Shown: positions 1 through 6,732 of the stretch, piece after piece
How the letters are laid out: every line of letters starts with the position of its first letter
Numbering within the stretch: position 1 is the first letter of the stretch
DNA from: CAZNYN01 sp964422205
Lineage (GTDB): Bacteria > Synergistota > Synergistia > Synergistales > Synergistaceae
Reading direction: 5' to 3'
NCBI GenBank assembly: GCA_964422205.1
Contig: CAYRAI010000050.1
Location: 1 to 12,956 of the forward strand
Length of the DNA stretch: 12,956 nt
Translations under genes and position numbers: made by a program
The notes under the pieces: model-generated
Database searches by the model: none
The model's input: the letters and a program-made list of their open reading frames with translations, nothing else
What the model was told of the DNA's origin: nothing

Positions 1-8
1 CAAGTTAG

Positions 9-84
9 GCCGGTGTAGCTCAGTTGGTAGAGCAGCTGACTTGTAATCAGCAGGTCGGAGGTTCGAGTCCCCTCGCCGGCTCCA
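9..84 (+). tRNA. tRNA-Thr (anticodon TGT)
   Basis: A complete cloverleaf can be drawn. The acceptor arm GCCGGTG (9-15) pairs with CGCCGGC (74-80), followed by discriminator T and an encoded CCA (82-84). The anticodon stem GCTGA/TCAGC encloses the loop CTTGTAA, which places TGT at 42-44 and reads ACA threonine codons. The D-loop (AGCTCAGTTGGTAGAGC) and T-arm (GGTTCGAGTCC) are canonical. It is followed at once by a rho-independent terminator, so it is either a single gene or the last of a cluster lying left of the window. Confidence 0.97.
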
Positions 85-92
85 GTCATCTC

Positions 93-128
93 AAGGGTTT
101 ACGAGTTTTCCTCGTAAACCCTTTTTTA
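93..128 (+). terminator. Rho-independent terminator of tRNA-Thr
   Basis: A perfect 13-base stem (AAGGGTTTACGAG at 93-105, CTCGTAAACCCTT at 111-123) with a 5-base loop is followed directly by a run of T. It lies nine bases after the tRNA 3' end. Confidence 0.85.
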
Positions 129-173
129 TAATCCTAACACTATCCTAAGAAATTTTACCGCACTCGAAATTTT

Positions 174-203
174 AAGTGTCCGCCTCACCGGGCGGACATT
201 TTC
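174..203 (+). terminator. Possible second terminator hairpin
   Basis: TGTCCGCC (177-184) pairs with GGCGGACA (191-198) around a 6-base loop, followed by a short TTTT on the plus strand. It could be a backup terminator for read-through from the tRNA. The T run is short, so the call is weak. The remaining bases between here and the leftward permease gene hold nothing else I recognise. Confidence 0.3.
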
Positions 204-225
204 CTATTTACAATTTTCTGTATAA

Positions 226-264
226 AAATAAAAAAGCGGCGTGAAGAAAAATCTTCACGCCGCT
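226..264 (-). terminator. Terminator of the leftward permease operon
   Basis: A 13-base perfect stem (235-247 with 252-264, loop AAAA) lies five bases beyond the TAA stop of the last permease gene. On the minus strand it is followed by TTTTTTATTTTTA, a standard intrinsic terminator. Confidence 0.88.
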
Positions 265-269
265 GATTT

Positions 270-1199
270 TTATTCTCGGTCTTCTCGTCTGAAGGGTATT
301 CCGAGTGCTGCGGGCGCGCCGAGCAATCTGCCTTTTCCCGCTTTGACGGAGACCGCGGCTAGGACGATTATTGTCATTAAGTAGGGAAGTGTCATAAGAA
401 GAGAGGTGGAGAGCGTCGAGCCCATTGCCTGGAGACGGAGCTGGAGAGCTTCCACTCCGCCGAAGAGGTATGCTCCGCATGCGACTCGCATGGGGTTCCA
501 AAGCCCGAATATTACCAGTGCGACTGCTATCCAGCCTCGTCCCGATGTCATGCCTTCGATCCACATCTGGGCATAGACTACGGAGAGGTAGCCGCCGCCA
601 AGGCCCGCAAGTCCGCCGCCGGCGATGCAGTAGAAGTATCTGATTGCCGTGACGGGAAGTCCCATTGCGTCAGCCGCGCGGGGATTCTCCCCCACTGCGC
701 GCAGGTTGAGGCCGTGCGAGGTGCGGAAGAGGAACCAGCAGAGGAAGGCTATGAGTATGAAGGAGAAATAGACCATTGCGTTGTGGCGGAAGAATATCGG
801 CCCGACAAATGGTATGGAGGAGAGGAAGGGAAGGTTCCACGCTGTGACCCCCTGAATTGTCTGCCCTATGACGTTGCGCCCCATGAGGGCGCTTAAGCCG
901 TAGCCGGTGAGCACCATTGCAAGTCCGCTGACTACTTGGTTGCACATCATTGTGATGCAGAGAAAGGCATGTATCACGGTGATGAGGCATCCCGCACCGA
1001 ATGCCGCGGCAAGCCCTATCCAGGGATTGCCCGTGGCGTGTGTCACGGCGAATCCCGCGTATGCCCCCACGAGCATTATGCCCTCAAGTCCTAAGTTCAT
1101 CACTCCCGCGCGCTCGGAGAGCACTTCGCCGAGGGAGGCGTAGAGTACGGGAGTTCCGCTTCTGACTGCGGATGCGAGCACAACTGTTAAAAATTCCAT
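270..1199 (-). CDS. BMP-type ABC importer, second permease
   Basis: This 309-residue integral membrane protein is the second permease of a nucleoside/purine-type ABC importer (the YufQ/NupQ-like class of the branched-chain permease superfamily). The family hallmark S-E-R-A-G-V-M-N-L-G-L-E-G is present at residues 28-40, followed by alternating hydrophobic helices and glycine-rich turns throughout. In the inner membrane it should pair with the longer permease encoded just upstream and dock on the double-domain ATPase. Its ATG overlaps the stop of that gene as TAATG, and a strong AAGGAGGAAGG site lies inside the end of the upstream gene, indicating translational coupling. The gene ends just before a strong terminator. 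Length is normal for the family. The exact substrate cannot be read from the sequence; nucleosides or purine bases are inferred from the family. Confidence 0.93.
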   Translation of the reverse strand: MEFLTVVLASAVRSGTPVLYASLGEVLSERAGVMNLGLEGIMLVGAYAGFAVTHATGNPWIGLAAAFGAGCLITVIHAFLCITMMCNQVVSGLAMVLTGYGLSALMGRNVIGQTIQGVTAWNLPFLSSIPFVGPIFFRHNAMVYFSFILIAFLCWFLFRTSHGLNLRAVGENPRAADAMGLPVTAIRYFYCIAGGGLAGLGGGYLSVVYAQMWIEGMTSGRGWIAVALVIFGLWNPMRVACGAYLFGGVEALQLRLQAMGSTLSTSLLMTLPYLMTIIVLAAVSVKAGKGRLLGAPAALGIPFRREDRE

Positions 1200-2311
1200 T
1201 ATCCTTCCTCCTTGGGTGAAGTTTTATCCGGGGAGCTTTCTCCGCCGCTGTCAATTCGCACTATTGTGATTTTGAAGCGCGACCATGTTTCCGCCGCAAG
1301 TATGGAGAAGAGTATGAGCCCCTGCAGAATCTGGAGGCTCGCAAGGGGCAGCCCCATGACTATTTGAAGTGTGTCGCCTCCGACCAGAAGCACTCCCATC
1401 AGGAATGCGACGAGAGGCACATATATCGGGGAGAGGCGCGCCAGCCATGCCACAAGGATGCCTGTGTATCCGTAGCCCATTGAGAAGCCGCGGCTCATTC
1501 TTCCGTGAAGCCCCGCTATCTCTCCCATTCCCGCAAGGCCCGCAATCGCTCCGCCTATGAATGTGACAAGGAGGATGTTTGCCGCTATGTTGATGCCTGC
1601 ATATCTTGCGGCGCGAGGATTGTCGCCTATTACGGCTATTTCATAGCCCCATTTGCTGCGTTTCAGTATGAGATGAAATATTACGGCGATTGCCAGAGCG
1701 ACAAAGATGCCGCCGTGGATGCGTGTCGTTCCGAACACCCAGAGACGCGCGGCTTCGGGGAAGTTCGGAGTGAAGGGGAATCCCATGCTCATAGGGTCTT
1801 TCCACGGGCCGTAGATGAAGTATTCGCTGAGGTTGATGCCTATATAGTTCAGCATAAGTGTCGTAATTGTCTCGTTGACGTTCCATTTTGCCTTGAGGAC
1901 TCCGGCAATCATGCACCAGAGGCCGCCGGCTATTGCTGCGGCTAAGAACATGAGCACAAACATGACGGGCCAGCTGTCGACAAAGCAGTAGCGCACAACG
2001 GCTGTTGTAGCGATAGCTCCGAGGCAGAGCTGTCCTTCCGCTCCGATGTTCCAGATGAGCATCTTGTAGCAGATAAGTCCGCCTAATGCGGTCAGTGTCA
2101 GAGGAATCGCTTTTGTGACAATTTCGCTTAGGCCGTATGTGCCTCCGAGTGCGCCTTTCAGCACTTCGCAGTACGCTTTTATCGGGTCTACGCCGAGACA
2201 GGCAAAGAGGACACCGCCGATGAAGAGGCCGAATACCACGGCCGATACTGGGATAAAGACGTTCATCCATGGCGGGCTGTACATGCGCGGTTCAAATTTC
2301 AGTCTAATCAT
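1199..2311 (-). CDS. BMP-type ABC importer, first permease
   Basis: A 370-residue inner-membrane permease of the YufP/NupP-like class, the longer partner of the two permeases in BMP-type importers. It has a hydrophobic helix near residues 18-40 after a basic amino terminus. It carries the diagnostic N-I-G-A-E-G-Q motif at residues 88-94, then many hydrophobic segments. The C-terminal tail is polar (rich in S, K and E). I start it at the ATG at 2311; a GTG one codon earlier is in frame, but the GGAGG site (TACGGAGGTTTTGTG before ATG) is spaced better for the ATG. It is the first gene of a two-gene leftward unit with its own extended -10 promoter at 2348-2356, and it overlaps the next permease gene by one base. 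It probably forms a heterodimeric channel with that protein. Confidence 0.93.
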   Translation of the reverse strand: MIRLKFEPRMYSPPWMNVFIPVSAVVFGLFIGGVLFACLGVDPIKAYCEVLKGALGGTYGLSEIVTKAIPLTLTALGGLICYKMLIWNIGAEGQLCLGAIATTAVVRYCFVDSWPVMFVLMFLAAAIAGGLWCMIAGVLKAKWNVNETITTLMLNYIGINLSEYFIYGPWKDPMSMGFPFTPNFPEAARLWVFGTTRIHGGIFVALAIAVIFHLILKRSKWGYEIAVIGDNPRAARYAGINIAANILLVTFIGGAIAGLAGMGEIAGLHGRMSRGFSMGYGYTGILVAWLARLSPIYVPLVAFLMGVLLVGGDTLQIVMGLPLASLQILQGLILFSILAAETWSRFKITIVRIDSGGESSPDKTSPKEEG

Positions 2312-2347
2312 CACAAAACCTCCGTAAGACAGGCAACATTATCGGAA

Positions 2348-2356
2348 ATTATATCA
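2348..2356 (-). promoter_or_regulatory. Extended -10 promoter for the permease genes
   Basis: On the minus strand this reads TGATATAAT, an extended -10 element (TGnTATAAT), about 37 bases before the permease ATG. The -35 region is only T-rich (ATTTTT at 17-base spacing). Since it lies downstream of the binding-protein terminator, it could supply the permeases independently. Confidence 0.5.
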
Positions 2357-2409
2357 TTTTTTTATCGGTAAAAAATAAAAGTTTTCGTTTCACTTGCAGC
2401 GAGAGAAAG

Positions 2410-2439
2410 AAAAAAGGCCGGTTCTTAAAAGAACCGACC
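2410..2439 (-). terminator. Terminator after the binding-protein gene
   Basis: GGCCGGTTCT (2416-2425) pairs with AGAACCGACC (2430-2439) with one mismatch. On the minus strand it is followed by TTTTTT. It sits 24 bases past the stop of the binding-protein gene and before the permeases. It probably lets the binding protein be made in excess over the membrane subunits. Confidence 0.8.
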
Positions 2440-2462
2440 CGTGTAAATCGTGTTGTAAGCGT

Positions 2463-3542
2463 TTATTTGGGGATTGTGCCGTCTACGCCTTCGACAAACC
2501 AGCTCATTGAAAGCATCTCGCCGTCATTAAGCGATTTGCCCTTGGGAACTGCGATTTTGCCGTCCTGACCCTTGATGGGGCCTGTGAAGACATCCCATTT
2601 GCCGCTGAGGATATTCTGCTTCTCTTTGGCTACGAGGTCTTTTGTCTTTGCGCTGACTGCTTTGCCGAACGGCGAGAGGTCAACCATTCCGTCCTTCATG
2701 CTCCACCAAATCTGCTGTGACTTCCATGTGCCCTTTGCGATGGCCTTTGTGGAATAGTCATAGTACTTGCCCCAGTTCCACACGGGTGTTACGAGGTGAC
2801 GTGTGGGAGCGTACTTGTCCATGGGTGTGTTGTAGCCGATAACCCACATGCCGAGCTCTTCGGCAGCCTGGGGTGCTCCGCCTGTGTCGGCGTGCATTGC
2901 GATTGTGTCGGCTTTCGCGTCAAAGAGAGCCTTTGTTGCTTCCTTTTCCTTTGCGGGGTCATGCCATGTGTAAATCCAGACAACCTTTACCTTTGCCTTG
3001 GGGTTCACTTTTCTCACTCCGAGAGTGAAAGCGTTGATGCCGCGGATAACTTCGGGAATCGGGTAGGCCGCTACATAGCCGATGATATTTGACTTTGTGG
3101 CTGCGCCTGCTACGAGGCCGGAGAGGTAGCGGGGCTGGTACATACGGCCGAAGTATGTGCTGACGTTCGGCGCATCCTTATATCCCGAGCAGTGGTTGAA
3201 GTAAACATCGGGGTACTTCTTCGCCATATTGATAACGTGATCCATGTATCCGAAGGAGTTTGCATAGATAACCTTTGCTCCGTTGCGGATAGCTGTCTCC
3301 ATTACGCGTTCCGCATCGGGGCCTTCGGGAACTGATTCAACTACTACGCTTTTGATGCCGGGGTTGTTCTTCTCCATCATCTTGCGTCCGATGTCGTGCA
3401 TGTGGTTGTAGCCGCCGTCCGCGGCCGGGCCGACATAGATGAACGCGGGCTTCTGATCCTTTACCGGGATCGGTGCGAGCGCGAATGCCGAAGCTGCAAA
3501 AGCCATAACCAACGCTAAGGCAAGCAAAATACCTTTTTTCAT
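2463..3542 (-). CDS. BMP family ABC importer substrate-binding protein
   Basis: This 359-residue periplasmic protein of the Bmp/PnrA-like family (COG1744 type) captures a nucleoside or purine and hands it to the permeases. A Sec signal peptide (MKKGILLALALVMAFAASAFA, residues 1-21) ends in A-F-A with no lipobox cysteine, so the product should be soluble and periplasmic. That argues for a diderm host, because Gram-positive homologues are lipoproteins. Family landmarks include the D-G-G-Y-N motif soon after the mature start, F-N-H-C-S-G-Y-K, the segment P-E-V-I-R-G-I-N-A-F-T-L-G, and D-T-I-A-M-H-A-D-T-G-G. The reading frame is open 21 codons further up, but the ATG at 3542 has a GAGGAGGAAG site 5-7 bases away and starts the signal peptide. 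A possible -35 box (TTGACG) lies on the minus strand at 3611-3616, but no convincing -10 box accompanies it. A terminator follows. Confidence 0.94.
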   Translation of the reverse strand: MKKGILLALALVMAFAASAFALAPIPVKDQKPAFIYVGPAADGGYNHMHDIGRKMMEKNNPGIKSVVVESVPEGPDAERVMETAIRNGAKVIYANSFGYMDHVINMAKKYPDVYFNHCSGYKDAPNVSTYFGRMYQPRYLSGLVAGAATKSNIIGYVAAYPIPEVIRGINAFTLGVRKVNPKAKVKVVWIYTWHDPAKEKEATKALFDAKADTIAMHADTGGAPQAAEELGMWVIGYNTPMDKYAPTRHLVTPVWNWGKYYDYSTKAIAKGTWKSQQIWWSMKDGMVDLSPFGKAVSAKTKDLVAKEKQNILSGKWDVFTGPIKGQDGKIAVPKGKSLNDGEMLSMSWFVEGVDGTIPK

Positions 3543-3673
3543 AAGTACTTCCTCCTCTGATTTTGTACTGCGGTATAAATACTTCACATTTACGAAGGAT
3601 ATCATAATAACGTCAATTCTTCTACTCTCATAAAGAAAAAATCCACATTTTTTTTGAAAATTCCTCTCGGATG

Positions 3674-3702
3674 TTGGCGCAGGCGCAAAAAGCTGTTATA
3701 TT
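3674..3702 (+). promoter_or_regulatory. Promoter of the importer ATPase gene
   Basis: TTGGCG (3674-3679) and TATATT (3697-3702) are separated by 17 bases, a good sigma-70 type arrangement, 28 bases before the ATG. It lies in the divergent gap shared with the binding-protein gene. Confidence 0.6.
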
Positions 3703-3729
3703 TACACAGATGGGAATGGGGGCTTGACG

Positions 3730-5256
3730 ATGACGGAAACAAAAAATGCGCTTGTTTCAATGCGCGGAATTGATAAAGTTTTCTACGGTCAATATGCGAA
3801 TCACAAAGTTGATTTTGACCTCTTCGCCGGAGAGGTACACAGCATTCTGGGCGAAAACGGAGCGGGGAAGACAACCCTTATGAACTGCCTCGCAGGACTT
3901 TACACGCCGGACGGAGGCTCCATATATATAGAAGGAGAACCTGTAATTCTTTCCAACCCGAAAGTGGCTTTCGGTCATGGCATAGGAATGGTACACCAGC
4001 ACTTCATGCTGGTTCCCGTCTTTACCGTCTGGGAAAACATCATACTCGGACTTAAAGACCTTGCAGTGGTTATACGCAAGGAGGAAGTCATAGCCCGCAT
4101 CCGCGAAATATCCGCCAAATACGGTCTTGCGGTAGATCCCGAGGCCAAAATATGGCAGCTCTCAATAGGAGAGCAGCAGCGTGTGGAAATCCTCAAAATG
4201 CTATACCGCGGCACAAAAGTGCTCATCTTGGACGAGCCCACATCCGTCCTCACGCCGCAGGAGATACGGGAATTTTTCAAGACAATCAGAAACATGACGG
4301 CGGCGGGACACGGCATAGTCCTAATCTCCCATAAAATAGAAGAAATCATGGAAATATCGGACAGGCTAACCGTTCTGCGCAAAGGAGAGCGCATAGCGAC
4401 ACGCCCCGCGGGCGGAATCTCAAAAGAAGAAATTGCCAACATGATGGTGGGCCACGATCTGGAAAATATCACTCTCGGAAGCGAACGCAAAGAGCCCGGA
4501 GACGCCCTGTTTGAGTGCGAAAACATCTGCCTCAAAGACGAACGCGGCACACAGGCTCTGACAAACGTCTCCCTCTCCATCCGCAGCGGCGAAATCCTGG
4601 GCATAGCGGGAGTAGACGGCAACGGACAGGACGAACTCTGCGAAGTCCTCGCCGGACTGCGCCGCGCCGAAAGCGGAAGCGTCAAAATAGAGGGGCGCGA
4701 CATCACCGAAAGCCGCACAAGCGCCTTTATCGAAAGCGGCATAGGCTACATCCCGGCAGACCGCAAAGGCGTAGGTCTTGTGGCAAACATGAGCGTAGTC
4801 GAAAACATGGCTCTCAAAGACTACTCACGCAAGCCCATGGCTGCAAACTCACTCCTCCTCGACTGGAGCTACATCACAGACTTCGCTCAGAAGCGCGTCG
4901 ACGAATACGACGTAAAAATCCCCTCCCTCTTCGCTCCTGTACGCGTTCTCTCCGGCGGCAACCTGCAAAAACTCATGCTCTCGAGGGAAATATCCGAACG
5001 CACAAAAGTCATAATAGCAATGCAGCCCACCTGGGGGCTGGACGTGGGGGCTGCGGAATTTGTTCACAAGAGGCTGATTGCGGCAAGAGAAGCGGGAGCC
5101 GCAGTCCTCCTAATATCCAAAGACCTGCAGGAACTGACCGCAATCTCCGACAGAATAGCGGTAATGTACAGCGGAGAAATAGACGGAATAATAGACCGCC
5201 CGACAAACAACGACATAGAAAAAATCGGGCTCCTGATGGCAGGAATAAAACAGTAA
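3730..5256 (+). CDS. BMP-type ABC importer, double-domain ATPase
   Basis: A 508-residue cytoplasmic ATPase with two fused nucleotide-binding domains, the usual form in BMP-type nucleoside and sugar importers. Domain 1 is fully equipped: Walker A GENGAGKTT (41-49), signature LSIGEQQ (144-150), Walker B ending D-E-P-T (168-171) and the switch histidine H201. Domain 2 has the degenerate Walker A G-V-D-G-N-G-Q (294-300) that lacks the lysine, a signature L-S-G-G-N-L-Q-K (407-414) and the Q-P-T-W-G-L-D-V-G-A segment (432-441). This is family-typical, so one site is expected to be catalytically weak. I chose the ATG at 3730 over an in-frame TTG at 3724 because the GGGGG site leaves only three bases before the TTG. 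The gene is divergent from the binding-protein and permease genes, which together supply every subunit of one importer. Length is normal. Confidence 0.95.
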   Translation: MTETKNALVSMRGIDKVFYGQYANHKVDFDLFAGEVHSILGENGAGKTTLMNCLAGLYTPDGGSIYIEGEPVILSNPKVAFGHGIGMVHQHFMLVPVFTVWENIILGLKDLAVVIRKEEVIARIREISAKYGLAVDPEAKIWQLSIGEQQRVEILKMLYRGTKVLILDEPTSVLTPQEIREFFKTIRNMTAAGHGIVLISHKIEEIMEISDRLTVLRKGERIATRPAGGISKEEIANMMVGHDLENITLGSERKEPGDALFECENICLKDERGTQALTNVSLSIRSGEILGIAGVDGNGQDELCEVLAGLRRAESGSVKIEGRDITESRTSAFIESGIGYIPADRKGVGLVANMSVVENMALKDYSRKPMAANSLLLDWSYITDFAQKRVDEYDVKIPSLFAPVRVLSGGNLQKLMLSREISERTKVIIAMQPTWGLDVGAAEFVHKRLIAAREAGAAVLLISKDLQELTAISDRIAVMYSGEIDGIIDRPTNNDIEKIGLLMAGIKQ

Positions 5257-5281
5257 GATACAGAGCAAAAATTCCAACCGA

Positions 5282-5324
5282 TAAAAAAAGCACCGAAGAG
5301 ACGAAAAACGTCAAATCGGTGCTT
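5282..5324 (-). terminator. Terminator between convergent genes, mainly for the regulator
   Basis: AAGCACCGA (5288-5296) pairs with TCGGTGCTT (5316-5324), with an inner GACG/CGTC stem. On the minus strand it is followed by TTTTTTTAT, so it best serves the leftward regulator gene. On the plus strand the T run is interrupted, yet the hairpin may also stop transcription of the ATPase gene. Confidence 0.75.
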
Positions 5325-5397
5325 CGTTGTTTGCGGCTTCTTGGAGGGACATACAATTTGTCTGATTAAGCCGAGAAAAATCTTATTTTGCTGGGGG

Positions 5398-6063
5398 CTA
5401 TTTTTTATTCTCCAAGTTCCTTATATGAAGATATACGGTGTTTTTGGAAATATTAAGCAGCTCTGAGATTTTTACCACTGAGTCTTTGATGTTGAATATT
5501 CCCTTTTGGTGGAGTATGCAGATTATCTCTTTGTTTTTATTTGTGGGCGATATAGCTGGGTTCGGCAGAATTTTATTTTTTGCTTCCTCAAGGGCGGCCG
5601 ATACGAGGTCGTCGACGTTGTCTGTAAAATTTTCCATAATTTGATTGGAGTTTGATGCGCCGGGCATAAATGACGAAAGCATCTTAGCGAAAGCTATTTC
5701 GGTGTGAAAATTCATGCATAGCAGCCCTATTATGCGGTTATGTTCACCTACTATTGGTATTGTTGCGGATTTAAGAGTCACTCCTGCTTTGTTTTTTGTA
5801 AAATAGCAAAGAGATTTTACCTCGTTTGATTCCTCGATTTTTGCAAGCATCGACAGAGCCAAATCCGTTATCGGAGCCCCCTCTTCGCGTCCGGTGTAAT
5901 GCCCGTTAATAATTTTAACTACAGATTTATCCAAATTTTGCAGGCTGTGAAGAATGATTTCATAACCCTCACCCAAGTATTCCGCCATTCCGTCAATCAT
6001 AACCTTATACGATTCAAGTATAAGGTTATCTGTAGCTGTAAGTGTAATATAATTTCGTCCCAT
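5398..6063 (-). CDS. YheO/DauR-type PAS-HTH transcriptional regulator
   Basis: A 221-residue DNA-binding regulator. Residues about 10-125 match the YheO-type PAS-like sensor domain: E-I-I-L-H-S-L near 35-41, I-I-N-G-H-Y-T-G-R-E at 51-60 and P-I-T-D-L near 64-68. Residues about 178-220 form the C-terminal helix-turn-helix, with G-I-F-N-I-K-D followed by L-L-N-I-S-K-N-T-V-Y-L-H-I. The best-known member, DauR of Pseudomonas, represses D-arginine catabolism and responds to the D-amino acid (established knowledge). Here the gene is divergent from ridA and next to PLP enzymes that often act on D-amino acids, so a ligand of that kind is likely (inference). AAGGGGG (6071-6077) precedes the ATG by seven bases. 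The probable target is the palindrome at 6133-6150, repeated at 7966-7983. Whether it represses or activates cannot be told from sequence. Confidence 0.9.
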   Translation of the reverse strand: MGRNYITLTATDNLILESYKVMIDGMAEYLGEGYEIILHSLQNLDKSVVKIINGHYTGREEGAPITDLALSMLAKIEESNEVKSLCYFTKNKAGVTLKSATIPIVGEHNRIIGLLCMNFHTEIAFAKMLSSFMPGASNSNQIMENFTDNVDDLVSAALEEAKNKILPNPAISPTNKNKEIICILHQKGIFNIKDSVVKISELLNISKNTVYLHIRNLENKK

Positions 6064-6128
6064 AAGAATGCCCCCTTAACAAATACAATTTTATCATAAA
6101 CGTCGCAAAATATACGATAAGAAAATAC

Positions 6129-6151
6129 ATTGACTAAAAAAAATTTTAGTG
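6129..6151 (+). repeat. 23-base direct repeat, copy 1
   Basis: ATTGACT, eight A, then TTTTAGTG. It is identical base for base to 7962-7984, while the flanks differ. It comprises the -35 box and the operator palindrome. Confidence 0.9.
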
Positions 6152-6158
6152 TTAATAT
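6130..6158 (+). promoter_or_regulatory. ridA promoter with operator palindrome
   Basis: TTGACT (6130-6135) and TAATAT (6153-6158) are exactly 17 bases apart. The spacer is largely filled by the inverted repeat ACTAAAA-AAAA-TTTTAGT (6133-6150), which also overlaps the -35 box. A protein bound there would cover both promoter elements. The region also lies upstream of the divergent regulator gene, so autoregulation is plausible. Confidence 0.75.
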
Positions 6159-6188
6159 GCAATAACCATAGAAAAGAGGTGAATTAAT

Positions 6189-6569
6189 ATGAAAGAAGTT
6201 GTTAATACCAAACTTGCTCCCGCTGCTATCGGCCCGTATTCTCAGGCGATCGTTGCTGGGGACATGGTTTTCACTTCCGGTCAGATTCCTCTCTCTGCCG
6301 AGACCGGACTTGTAGTTGGTGATGACGTCTCTGCCCAGGCTGTCCAAGCACTGGATAATCTTAAGGCTGTGCTTGCCGGGGCGGGCTGCGGTCTGGACGA
6401 TGTTGTGAAAACGACGGTTTTCATTACAGATATGTCTAAGTTCGCACTTGTAAATGAAATCTATGCAAAATATTTTACAGAAAAAGCTCCCGCACGCTCC
6501 TGTGTTGAAGTTTCAAAGCTTCCGAAGGGATGTCTTGTGGAGGTAGAAGCAATCGCTGTAAGAAAGTAA
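6189..6569 (+). CDS. ridA: RidA, reactive enamine/imine deaminase
   Basis: A 126-residue protein of the RidA (YjgF/YER057c) family, of normal length. It hydrolyses 2-aminoacrylate and related enamine/imine intermediates released by PLP enzymes to the keto acid and ammonia, protecting PLP enzymes from damage. Hallmarks are I-G-P-Y-S-Q-A at residues 14-20, F-T-S-G-Q-I-P-L at 28-35, the catalytic-arginine segment P-A-R-S-C-V-E-V (R103, equivalent to Arg105 of E. coli RidA) and the C-terminal E-V-E-A-I-A. The protein should be a cytoplasmic trimer. AAGAGGTGA (6174-6182) precedes the ATG. Its promoter carries the same operator as the second PLP gene unit, and it sits directly before a PLP beta-eliminating-type enzyme. 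This suggests a dedicated rather than housekeeping RidA. Confidence 0.96.
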   Translation: MKEVVNTKLAPAAIGPYSQAIVAGDMVFTSGQIPLSAETGLVVGDDVSAQAVQALDNLKAVLAGAGCGLDDVVKTTVFITDMSKFALVNEIYAKYFTEKAPARSCVEVSKLPKGCLVEVEAIAVRK

Positions 6570-6570
6570 G

Positions 6571-6593
6571 GGCAGCCTGGCTGCTTTATAAAT
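6571..6593 (+). terminator. Weak hairpin after ridA
   Basis: GCAGC (6572-6576) pairs with GCTGC (6580-6584), followed by TTTATAAATTT, two bases after the stop codon. It is short and the T run is broken, so it is at most a leaky terminator or attenuator. Confidence 0.35.
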
Positions 6594-6629
6594 TTCTGAG
6601 CGTAATTATTTGCTTCACTAAGCTGAATT

Positions 6630-6666
6630 TATGGCAGAACTTTTTTCGTATAGAAATTCTGCCATA
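6630..6666. repeat. Perfect 10-base inverted repeat
   Basis: TATGGCAGAA (6630-6639) and TTCTGCCATA (6657-6666) are perfect inverted copies separated by 17 bases. Neither strand has a T run after it, so it does not look like a terminator. It lies immediately upstream of the predicted promoter at 6669-6697 and could be a protein-binding site. Confidence 0.6.
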
Positions 6667-6668
6667 TA

Positions 6669-6697
6669 CTTACATTTTATAAATGTGCCTTTATAAC
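6669..6697 (+). promoter_or_regulatory. Probable promoter of the first PLP gene
   Basis: CTTACA (6669-6674) and TATAAC (6692-6697) are 17 bases apart. The spacer contains a perfect palindrome, ACATTT-TAT-AAATGT (6672-6686). Transcription would begin near 6704, which supports a translation start at 6733 rather than 6706. Confidence 0.45.
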
Positions 6698-6732
6698 AAT
6701 AAATAATGTTTCTTGAAAGGCGGTATGCCTCT

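Noticed and set aside
9..84. tRNA-Thr as an integration site for a genomic island
   Set aside because: I found no repeat of the tRNA 3' end elsewhere in the window and no integrase gene.
3543..3605. Twenty-one-codon N-terminal extension of the binding protein
   Set aside because: It would bury the ribosome binding site and signal peptide; the ATG at 3542 gives a normal Sec signal.
3724..3729. TTG start two codons before the ATG of the importer ATPase
   Set aside because: The GGGGG ribosome binding site would be only three bases from the TTG; the ATG at 3730 has proper spacing.
4612..4640. Missing Walker A lysine in the second ATPase domain
   Set aside because: This degeneracy is normal for double-domain sugar and nucleoside importer ATPases.
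3975..4742. Long antisense frame opposite the importer ATPase, and similar long frames opposite other genes
   Set aside because: They mirror the codon bias of the real genes, lack ribosome binding sites and show no recognisable domain.
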